Positions 43,906-52,525 of a stretch of 64,000 nucleotides of DNA are shown here, in pieces. How positions within the stretch are numbered: the stretch's first letter is position 1; each line of letters starts with the position of its first letter. Made by a program: the position numbers and the translations under genes. The notes under the pieces are model-generated. The model made no database searches. It was not told the origin of the DNA and saw only the letters and a list, made by a program, of their open reading frames with translations. Source of the DNA: Halodesulfovibrio aestuarii DSM 17919 = ATCC 29578 (GTDB lineage Bacteria; Desulfobacterota; Desulfovibrionia; Desulfovibrionales; Desulfovibrionaceae); contig NZ_ARQF01000020.1 of NCBI RefSeq assembly GCF_000384815.1, positions 930,001 to 994,000 of the forward strand, given 5' to 3'.

Positions 43906-44182
43906 GGAGTAACTATCCTAGCTTTAAGCCGTTGATTGTCAAACGCAGACAGAAAAGAAATCCTTCCGTTCCATACATGTATCAGAGGAACACTACCTAG
44001 ACAATTCCGTAACTTATTCGTTTTTTATGGCTCAACCTTTTGAAACTTATGCACTATGCGGCTTTTGCACTCTAAGCGTTATTTTCTTTTTTGTCTTCGG
44101 CAACCAGAGCACCTTTGAAATAAAAGAATTCTCAAAACCTTCCAAAGACTTTTATGAACATCACGGCTTAAACATCACAAAA
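43906..44182. other. Gene-less region upstream of the EndoQ-UvrD gene
   Basis: About 280 bases before the next terminator. Short frames here have no ribosome-binding site and no recognisable product. It should contain the promoter of the leftward helicase fusion. Confidence 0.4.
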
Positions 44183-44217
44183 AAGGGCTACCCTTCAAAT
44201 GAAGGACAGCCCTTTTA
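44183..44217 (-). terminator. Terminator of glnHPQ, GGCTGTCC family
   Basis: GGGCTACCCTTC (44187-44198) and GAAGGACAGCCC (44203-44214): the stem has two internal mismatches where siblings have GT. A-run left, T's right. It lies 35 bases past the glnQ stop. Confidence 0.75.
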
Positions 44218-44249
44218 CTATTCAAGACAGTACAGTAAAACAGGTAAAG

Positions 44250-44987
44250 CTACAGCTTGCCCAAGAAATCTTTAAGACGCGGATGCTTCGGATTAGAGAA
44301 AAACTCGTCCGGAGCTTCTTCTTCCTGAATCACGCCGTCAGCAATAAAGATTACGCGGTCCGCAACCTCACGGGCAAAGCCCATTTCGTGGGTTACTACC
44401 ACCATGGTCATGCCTTCGTCTGCGAGCTTTTTCATAACATCAAGAACTTCACCTACAAGCTCTGGGTCAAGCGCGGAAGTCGGTTCATCAAAAAGAATCA
44501 CTTTCGGATTCATTGCCAACGAACGTGCAATTGCCACACGCTGTTTCTGACCACCGGAAAGCTGATCCGGATATGCAGCAGCTTTGTCCGGCAAACCAAC
44601 TTTATCAAGCAGACTCAGTGCAATCTTATCCGCTTCTGCTTTGTCCATCTTACGAACTTTTATCAACCCGATGGTGATGTTCTGCAGAACAGACAGGTGC
44701 GGGAACAGGTTAAACTGCTGGAACACCATACCTGCTTCGGAACGCACGTAGTTAATATCAGTTTCTTTGGCGTAGAGATCATAACCATCCACAATGATAG
44801 AACCTGAAGTCAGTTCTTCGAGACGGTTAATACAGCGCAGAACAGTTGATTTACCAGATCCGGAAGGACCCAGAATTACCACAACTTCACCCTGCTTAAC
44901 GTTCAAGTTTACGCCTTTAATTACTTCTATATCACCATAACTTTTATGCAAGTTACGGATTTCAATCATATTTGATGTATCACTCAT
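44250..44987 (-). CDS. glnQ: Polar amino-acid ABC transporter ATP-binding protein
   Basis: ATPase of a glutamine/glutamate-type importer. Walker [16 protein letters not shown]-loop [13 protein letters not shown], signature [15 protein letters not shown], Walker [14 protein letters not shown] and H-loop [11 protein letters not shown] are complete. 245 residues. AGGAG lies 8 bases before the ATG at 44987. Third gene of the H-P-Q operon. The exact amino acid is not determinable from sequence; gln is used as a family label. Confidence 0.92.
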   Translation of the reverse strand: MSDTSNMIEIRNLHKSYGDIEVIKGVNLNVKQGEVVVILGPSGSGKSTVLRCINRLEELTSGSIIVDGYDLYAKETDINYVRSEAGMVFQQFNLFPHLSVLQNITIGLIKVRKMDKAEADKIALSLLDKVGLPDKAAAYPDQLSGGQKQRVAIARSLAMNPKVILFDEPTSALDPELVGEVLDVMKKLADEGMTMVVVTHEMGFAREVADRVIFIADGVIQEEEAPDEFFSNPKHPRLKDFLGKL

Positions 44988-44996
44988 AGAATGCTC

Positions 44997-45668
44997 CTAG
45001 CGGCTGCTGCGTGCCATCAATTTTTTTTCATACCAGCGTAATACTTTCGCGATAGAAAGCGTCATACAGAGGTAAACGATCGCTACAGTCAGGTATACTT
45101 CAAACGAACGGAAGTTAACCGCAACAATCTCCTGACCGGAACGGGTAAGCTCTGCTACACCGATAACGGTAAGAAGTGAGGTATCTTTAAGCGAAATAAT
45201 AAACTGGTTCCCCAGTGGTGGAATCATACGGCGAAAAGCCTGTGGCCAAATAATAGAGATCATAGTCTGATGGCGGGTAAGTCCGATAGAACGCCCCGCT
45301 TCAAATTGTCCTGCATCAATAGATTGAACTGCGCCACGAACAATTTCCGCAATATAAGCACCGGAGTTAACAGCAATGGTGATAATACCTGCTGTGATAG
45401 GATCAATACGAACTCCGGTAACAAGCGGTACACCAAAATACAGGAACAAAGCCTGGACAATCATCGGGGTACCACGAATAATTTCTATATAAATGCCCGC
45501 AAGAGAGCGATTAAGCTTATTCTGAGAAAGACGCCCCAAGCCTGCGACTGTACCAATAATAAAACCAATCGCAAGGCCAAGGAGAGTGATATAAATAGTC
45601 AGTTCAACCCCTTCAGTAAGAAGCGGAAGAGTTTCTAACATCACTGCTGGTTTAAACTGAAATGCCAT
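44997..45668 (-). CDS. glnP: Polar amino-acid ABC transporter permease
   Basis: HisM/GlnP-type permease, 223 residues. About five membrane helices, with the coupling-loop motif EIVRGAVQSIDAGQFEAGRSIGLT (EAA loop) at about 110-135, and the family opening GVELTIYITLLGL. It lies 9 bases before glnQ. The ribosome-binding site is weak (AAGG at long spacing), which together with the hairpin after glnH may lower its yield relative to the binding protein. Confidence 0.92.
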   Translation of the reverse strand: MAFQFKPAVMLETLPLLTEGVELTIYITLLGLAIGFIIGTVAGLGRLSQNKLNRSLAGIYIEIIRGTPMIVQALFLYFGVPLVTGVRIDPITAGIITIAVNSGAYIAEIVRGAVQSIDAGQFEAGRSIGLTRHQTMISIIWPQAFRRMIPPLGNQFIISLKDTSLLTVIGVAELTRSGQEIVAVNFRSFEVYLTVAIVYLCMTLSIAKVLRWYEKKLMARSSR

Positions 45669-45722
45669 AAAATGTATCTGCCTTTGGGTACGTTAGCCAA
45701 AATAATTCAGCGGATAAAATGT

Positions 45723-45755
45723 ACATAGGGATGGCACAACACCATCCCTATGTTT
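45723..45755 (-). repeat. Stable hairpin between glnH and glnP
   Basis: ACATAGGGATGG and CCATCCCTATGT form a perfect 12-bp stem around CACAACA. On the minus strand only a broken T-run follows, so it likely stabilises or partly terminates the glnH message rather than ending the operon. Confidence 0.65.
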
Positions 45756-45783
45756 TATATACTATGAGAAAAATAAATAACTG

Positions 45784-46524
45784 CTATTTAGCAGGTGCAT
45801 AACCGAACCATTTGATGAACAGTTCGTTGTAAGTTCCATCTGCTTTAATGTCTTTGAGCGCTTTGTTAACGCCGGAAACAAGCTTGGAACCTTTAGGGAA
45901 TGCAATACCATATGCCTGCCCCTGATAGATAGGACCAACAACTTTAACCATACCCTGACCAGCTTTTGCTTCAAAGTCTTTAACAACTGGCATGTCAAAG
46001 ATAACTGCATCAGCACCGCCGGTCATCAGTTCCATGAACATGTTGTCGTTGTTAGGGAAAAGTTTGATATTTTTCTTAGGTACGTACTGCTGAGCAAGGT
46101 CAACAGAAGAAGTAGCAAGCTTGGTGGCAACAATTTTGTCTTTCAAATCATCAATGGTTTTGATGTCATTGTTATCGGAGCGAACGAGGATAACGAGACC
46201 GGAATCGTAGTAGCCGTCAGAGAAATCAACAACTTCAGCACGGGAAGGCTTAATGGTAATGCCTGCAACAGCAGCATCTATAGAACCAGCCTGAAGACCG
46301 GGAATAATGCCGTTAAAATCCATTGGCTGAAATTCGTAATCAAGGTTCATACGCTTAGCAACTTCTTTCCACATGTCGATATCAAAGCCGACGAATTCAC
46401 CATTCTGTTTGAACTCAAAAGGCTTAAAGTTGGTGTCATGTGCAACAATCAGTTTCTGAGCAAATGCTGCAGAAGACAAAGAAATAACGAGCAAAGCTGC
46501 CAAGATGGCAATAAGACGTTTCAT
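45784..46524 (-). CDS. glnH: Polar amino-acid ABC transporter periplasmic binding protein
   Basis: Solute-binding protein of the SBP3 family. Signal peptide at residues 1-22 (MKRLIAILAALLVI... ending AFA). The mature part begins KLIVAHDTNFKPFEF and contains GFDIDMWKEVAKRM and ITIKPSRAEVVDFSDGYYDSGL, all typical of the glutamine/polar amino-acid group. The ATG at 46524 is preferred over the one 15 bases earlier because GGAGGG is then at the right spacing and the signal peptide is clean. 246 residues. First gene of the operon. Confidence 0.93.
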   Translation of the reverse strand: MKRLIAILAALLVISLSSAAFAQKLIVAHDTNFKPFEFKQNGEFVGFDIDMWKEVAKRMNLDYEFQPMDFNGIIPGLQAGSIDAAVAGITIKPSRAEVVDFSDGYYDSGLVILVRSDNNDIKTIDDLKDKIVATKLATSSVDLAQQYVPKKNIKLFPNNDNMFMELMTGGADAVIFDMPVVKDFEAKAGQGMVKVVGPIYQGQAYGIAFPKGSKLVSGVNKALKDIKADGTYNELFIKWFGYAPAK

Positions 46525-46685
46525 AAATGAACCCTCCAAAAAAATGATTACGATAGCTACTATGTAAAATTCCTACTATTGCGTTTTTTCATTAAACGAA
46601 AGTTTAACGAAAATATGTTCTCAAACCGAGAGAGTATTAGCAGATGGCAGAAAAAAAATCAAACCAAGCGTCTTTTTTTTCTTTT

Positions 46686-46719
46686 TTGTTAATTGTAAAT
46701 TTATTTTTACAATTAACAA
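46686..46719. promoter_or_regulatory. Perfect 14-bp inverted repeat upstream of glnH
   Basis: TTGTTAATTGTAAA (46686-46699), spacer TTTATT, TTTACAATTAACAA (46706-46719). It lies 160 bases before the glnH start and past the ald terminator. There is no T-run on the correct side for termination in either direction, so an operator is more likely. A smaller TTAAAC-GAAA-GTTTAA dyad lies at 46592-46607, nearer glnH. Confidence 0.6.
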
Positions 46720-46814
46720 CATTTCGGCTCAATGATTCCAATACCATACCCATACTATTGTAAACAGATATAACAATATTATTTTAACAAATATGTGAGT
46801 GAGATCGTAACTAT

Positions 46815-46850
46815 AAAAAATCCGGCTTCTAAAAAGAAGCCGGATAGTAA
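46815..46850 (-). terminator. Terminator of ald
   Basis: ATCCGGCTTC and GAAGCCGGAT (about 46820-46845) form a 10-bp stem; on the minus strand it continues into TTTTTT. 30 bases past the ald stop. Confidence 0.9.
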
Positions 46851-46875
46851 AAAACGTGAGTTTTTAGACGCTGAA

Positions 46876-47979
46876 TTACAGTACGTCTTCAGGAGCAAGA
46901 GAGTCGAGACCAAAAGCTGCGCCAACTGCTGGACAAGTAAGTTTACCTTTGTAGGTATTAAGTCCCAGAGCCAGTGCACGGTCTGCACGCAGGGCATCAA
47001 GGCCTTTATTAGCAAGCTGGATTGCGTATGGCAGAGTCTGGTTGCTAAGAGCAAATGTTGAAGTACGAGGTACAGCGCCCGGCATGTTTGTAACACCGTA
47101 ATGAACAACGCCGTGCAAAGTAAATACAGGATTGTCGTGGGTGGTTGGCTTAATCGTTTCGCAACAACCGCCTTGGTCGATAGCTACGTCCACGATAACA
47201 GAGCCTTCTTTCATAGTTTTAACCATGTCTTCTGTTACCAGACTAGGAGCTTTTGCACCCGGAATAAGAACGGCACCAACAACTAAGTCTGCTTTCGCAA
47301 CCCATTCACGGATGTTTGGTTCGGTAGATGTGATGGTGCGGATACGGTTTCCGAACACGTCATCAAGGTACTGTAAGCGCTGGTGGCTGACATCAAGGAT
47401 AGTAACATCTGCACCAAGGCCAATAGCCATTTTAGCAGCGTTTGTACCAACAACACCACCACCGACTACGGTAACGTGTGCTGGTGCAACACCAGGGGTG
47501 CCGCCGAGCAGAACACCAAGTCCACCGTTTGTTTTTTTAAGGAAGTTTGCACCTTCCTGTGTTGCCATACGTCCTGCAACTTCAGACATAGGCATAAGAA
47601 GTGGAAGAGCGCCATTTGCAAGCTGCACAGTTTCATATGCTACGGAAGTGGTGCCACCCTCTAACAGGGCATTTGTTAAATCACGTTCCGCTGCAAGATG
47701 GAGATATGTGAAAAGGAGTAAACCATCGCGAAGGAATTTGTACTCAGATGCGACAGGTTCTTTAACCTTGATAACCATTTCAGCGCCCCAAGCCTCTTCA
47801 GCTGAAACCATTTTTGCACCGGCAGCGATGTATTCTTCATCATATAATCCGCTTCCGTTACCTGCGTTAGTTTCCACAAGCACGGTATGGCCTTGACGAA
47901 CAAGTGTTGCTGCGCCGCCTGGAGTAAGAGCTACTCGATTTTCCAGAGTTTTAATCTCTTTAGGTACACCAATAATCAT
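46876..47979 (-). CDS. ald: Alanine dehydrogenase
   Basis: NAD-dependent interconversion of L-alanine and pyruvate plus ammonia. N-terminal [20 protein letters not shown], substrate-site Lys in MVIKVKEPV, the catalytic His in LHLAAE, and the Rossmann loop [22 protein letters not shown] are all present. The ATG at 47979 with AAGGAG 8 bases upstream gives 367 residues, the usual size; 54 further open codons upstream are Cys/Asn-rich and non-family. Single gene, close to the glnHPQ importer and gdhA, suggesting amino-acid nitrogen handling. Confidence 0.97.
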   Translation of the reverse strand: MIIGVPKEIKTLENRVALTPGGAATLVRQGHTVLVETNAGNGSGLYDEEYIAAGAKMVSAEEAWGAEMVIKVKEPVASEYKFLRDGLLLFTYLHLAAERDLTNALLEGGTTSVAYETVQLANGALPLLMPMSEVAGRMATQEGANFLKKTNGGLGVLLGGTPGVAPAHVTVVGGGVVGTNAAKMAIGLGADVTILDVSHQRLQYLDDVFGNRIRTITSTEPNIREWVAKADLVVGAVLIPGAKAPSLVTEDMVKTMKEGSVIVDVAIDQGGCCETIKPTTHDNPVFTLHGVVHYGVTNMPGAVPRTSTFALSNQTLPYAIQLANKGLDALRADRALALGLNTYKGKLTCPAVGAAFGLDSLAPEDVL

Positions 47980-48614
47980 GACTTTCTCCTTGCAACATTC
48001 AGAGGAGTTAATCTGGCTACGAAGTGTCGTATGCGGATTCGGCCCCTGATTGTAGACATTGAAACTGTGGTATAAATTCACGCCGAAACGTGTGTCATCT
48101 GGCTTACCAACACCTGTACAACCCCCACAGTTTTGCGACAAGAAAAAAAGTACTTTTCTGCAGAAAAAACACGAAATTTACTGAGTTTTGCGAAAGCTTC
48201 CCACTGTATTGCATAAATGCATCGTGATTATTTTTTTCATGTCATATAAGGGGGTTAGTCGTGCGATCAAACAACTCTAAGATTCGATGAATCCACACTT
48301 CGTTATAATCGATATAGATGCGTGAATGATCAGCTGTGTTATAGCTCCCCCATAGTTGATCATCTAATTTAAAAAACATTTAAAATATGAAGAAAAGATC
48401 AGTATTTTGTTTTTAAATGCATGATAACACTATTTAACACCTTAACAACATACTATTTGTTACAATGCTGAACAGATGACATAGAAATATTAGACTAAAT
48501 AATCATACACTCATATACTAGTAACATACTGTAAATTCTAATCATACCTTAAAACCATATGGATACTCTCTTGCATACGGAGACTTTCCCTCTATCTATC
48601 ACGAAGGAAACACC
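47980..48614. other. Long gene-less divergent region between ald and the M48 protease
   Basis: 635 AT-rich bases. The frame continuing upstream of ald to 48141 has no ribosome-binding site and no family similarity. TGATCA occurs twice near 48330 and 48357, and several short A/T tracts follow. No gene or clear RNA fold is supported. Confidence 0.45.
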
Positions 48615-49853
48615 ATGACCTTTTTGACCATCCTTATTCTTTTTTTCATCATCGGCACCTGGGGACTTGAAACATGGGTGAACAGACTGAACCTCAACTA
48701 TCTCGGTCAACCCGTTCCTTCTGCATTTAAACACGCAGTGGACACTCACAAGTATGCAAAAATTCAGGCATACACACGAAGAAATGAAAAACTGTCTTTT
48801 TTTTCAAGTATTGTCAGTGTGGTCGCAATAGTACTCTGCATCATATTTGGTATTTTCAATATATTTAATGAATGGGCCGCAGCACTTTTCAGCGGACAAA
48901 TCATGCAGGGGTTAGCATTTCTCGGCATCGTTTCTCTGGCTTCCATGCTTCTCTCGTTCCCGTTCTCTATCTATAAAACATTTTGCATTGAAGAAGAGTA
49001 CGGATTTAACCGCACGACCCCTAAACTATTTATTGCTGACCGCTTCAAAGGCATTTTTCTAGCGATTATCATCGGGGGCCCGCTTGCCGCAGGTGTTATC
49101 TGGTTCTTTCAAACATTCCCAACATTCGGCTGGGTTATCGCGTGGGGATTTGCCACCGCGTTTATATTTGCAGTGCAGTATGTTGCGCCAATTTGGATTA
49201 TGCCGCTTTTCAATAAATTTACTCCGCTTGAAGACGGCGAGCTACGGCAGGCTATTGAAAAATTCGCACAAAAAAACGGATTCAATATTTCTGGCATCTA
49301 TATAATAGATGGTTCCAAACGTTCCAACAAAGCAAATGCCTTTTTCACAGGATTTGGCAAACAGAAACGTATTGCGCTGTTCGATACTCTTGTAAACTCC
49401 ATGAGCACAGAAGAAATTGTAGCCGTCCTTGCCCATGAAATCGGACACAGCAAACTAAATCACATCAAACGAATGTTCCTCACAAGCATTGTCACAACTG
49501 CTATTACCTTCTTCTGCTTATCATTAGTGCTACGCTACCAGCCGCTCTACACGGCGTTTCATGTGGAACACATGACTGTTGCTGTTGGAATTGTGCTTTT
49601 CAGTTTTCTCTACACGCCGCTATCTCTTATTATGACTATTTTTACATCGTATCTGTCCCGTAAATATGAGTTTGAAGCAGATTCTTTTGCAGCCAAAACA
49701 ACCGGAAATTCTTCAGCGCTATGCAGTGCGTTAATTAAACTATCGGTCAACAGCCTTTCAAACCTGACACCACACCCTGCATATGTTTTTTTACATTACT
49801 CACATCCGCCGGTTGTTGCGCGCATTGAAGCTCTGAAAAATATTTCGTTGTAA
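48615..49853 (+). CDS. M48-family membrane metalloprotease (Ste24/CAAX protease 1-like)
   Basis: Integral-membrane zinc protease. It has several helices (about 2-20, 62-85, 100-120, 150-200, 285-305 and 325-350). The zinc site is AVLAHEIGHSKLNH (about residues 275-288), and the third ligand Glu lies in SRKYEFEADSFAA near residue 350. The long N-terminal membrane part and 412-residue length match Ste24 rather than HtpX. GAAGGA precedes the ATG. Single gene with its own terminator. Bacterial Ste24 homologues have no prenylated substrates; a membrane-protein quality-control role is likely but inferred. Confidence 0.92.
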   Translation: MTFLTILILFFIIGTWGLETWVNRLNLNYLGQPVPSAFKHAVDTHKYAKIQAYTRRNEKLSFFSSIVSVVAIVLCIIFGIFNIFNEWAAALFSGQIMQGLAFLGIVSLASMLLSFPFSIYKTFCIEEEYGFNRTTPKLFIADRFKGIFLAIIIGGPLAAGVIWFFQTFPTFGWVIAWGFATAFIFAVQYVAPIWIMPLFNKFTPLEDGELRQAIEKFAQKNGFNISGIYIIDGSKRSNKANAFFTGFGKQKRIALFDTLVNSMSTEEIVAVLAHEIGHSKLNHIKRMFLTSIVTTAITFFCLSLVLRYQPLYTAFHVEHMTVAVGIVLFSFLYTPLSLIMTIFTSYLSRKYEFEADSFAAKTTGNSSALCSALIKLSVNSLSNLTPHPAYVFLHYSHPPVVARIEALKNISL

Positions 49854-49932
49854 CTGCTATGCCGGACAGAACAACACGATTGCTTCGTGTTGGAAAATGT
49901 TGCTGATCAATTTAGTAACACTCTATATCGGC

Positions 49933-49970
49933 AAAAAAGCGACGCGGTTCGTTGAACCGCGTCGCTTTTT
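49933..49970 (+). terminator. Terminator after the M48 protease
   Basis: GCGACGCGGTTC and GAACCGCGTCGC form a perfect 12-bp stem (49939-49965) with flanking A's and TTTTT. The rest of 49854-50157 holds nothing else that I can identify. Confidence 0.93.
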
Positions 49971-50157
49971 AACAGGTAACTTTGTGATATCTTATCGTTA
50001 CTATTCTTCTTGTGCCTGTGTTTATGACTAAAGCACTGTCAGCTTTATATATAAAAAGACGTGTAACCTTAAAAGGTGACAGTAATCACCCCATCTCTTT
50101 ATTCAGTATTTTTTTACAGATAACCAACTTATTATAAAAAGAAGAAAGCACTTCTTT

Positions 50158-50577
50158 TTAACGATTAAGCAAGGAATTCGGATCATCAACCACACTCTTT
50201 CCAACAGGGGCAAGGCAAATTACTGCAAGTTTTAAATGCTGGAAGCCGAATGGAATGCCAATAATGGTAATAAAGTTGGCCAATGCAAAAAACAGGTGCC
50301 CAATAGCAAGCCAAAGGCCCGCAAAAATAAACCAGATGATATTGCCCAACAGCCCAAGAAAGCCAGTTCCAATATCATGCCGACCTGTAACATCCATCCT
50401 GTTCACAACTGCTTTGCCGAATGGCCACAGAGTAAACATCGCAAGTACAAAACAAGAACGTGCCCATGGAATACCGATAATTGAAATAATCATAATAACG
50501 CCGGCGATAAACCATCCCAAAGCCATTCCAAGTCCTCCAAGAAATAACCAGAGGATATTCATAATAATTTTTAGCAT
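50158..50577 (-). CDS. yccF: YccF-family inner-membrane protein
   Basis: 139 residues, four hydrophobic helices in two similar halves. Each half repeats the family pattern: NILWLFLGGLGMALGWFIAG then SIIGIPWARSCFVLA, and NIIWFIFAGLWLAIGHLF then TIIGIPFGFQHLKLA. The IIGIPFG/W-hinge repeats define YccF (DUF307). Function unknown. The ribosome-binding site is weak. Single gene, convergent with the M48 gene. Confidence 0.88.
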   Translation of the reverse strand: MLKIIMNILWLFLGGLGMALGWFIAGVIMIISIIGIPWARSCFVLAMFTLWPFGKAVVNRMDVTGRHDIGTGFLGLLGNIIWFIFAGLWLAIGHLFFALANFITIIGIPFGFQHLKLAVICLAPVGKSVVDDPNSLLNR

Positions 50578-50789
50578 ACTATTTCTCTATTATTCACAAA
50601 CTCGTACGTAAAACATTGAACTTGTTTCACAATTTTGTGACCGTTTAAATGCTGAATTGTAATTTTATATATTAAATACGAATTACAATAAAAAGCAAGT
50701 TTCGTCGGTTTGCTCAATTTTTAATCTTTATATTCCAACATTTCAAAAAAAAGTGCAGTATGTCGCCATTAGTCTGTATATGAATGTAA

Positions 50790-52181
<1,392 letters not shown>

Positions 52182-52221
52182 CACAAAAAAAAGTGTGTTC
52201 TCTGAACACAATCTATCTATT

Positions 52222-52264
52222 TTAACGAAGCATATATGACATCATGTATGCTTCGTTTTTTTTA
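52222..52264 (+). terminator. Terminator of gdhA
   Basis: ACGAAGCATA (52225-52234) and TATGCTTCGT (52247-52256) form the stem, followed by TTTTTTTT. Bases 52265-52525 beyond it hold only the leader of the next gene. Confidence 0.88.
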
Positions 52265-52525
52265 TTACGAGTAGCTCCTGTACCGCTCCCCATACTCATT
52301 CTTCAACCAAGCGGCACTCTCTGAAATTGCGGTCATCCATTGCTCTAACAGCCTGCAAGTGCTACAGATTACAGGAAGGCACCTCCTTTTTTAGACATAT
52401 ACATGCTGAATAGTGGCACCACTCTTTTCTTACAAACACAAAAAAGACAGCATGGCGACGTCGTTGCCGGGTTTCCTTCTTCTCAACAGAAAATTCCAAA
52501 TTCACCCACAAACGAGCGGGGCACT

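Noticed and set aside
44027-44275. 82-residue plus-strand frame with a hydrophobic start
   Set aside because: It runs through the glnHPQ terminator into the glnQ end, and has no ribosome-binding site.
47980-48141. 54-codon in-frame N-terminal extension of alanine dehydrogenase
   Set aside because: Family proteins begin at the internal MIIGVPKE, which has AAGGAG upstream; the extension has no ribosome-binding site.
52403-52525. 41-codon extension of the PPDK-N fusion protein
   Set aside because: Composition is unlike the rest of the protein and no ribosome-binding site precedes its ATG; the internal ATG at 52526 is preferred.
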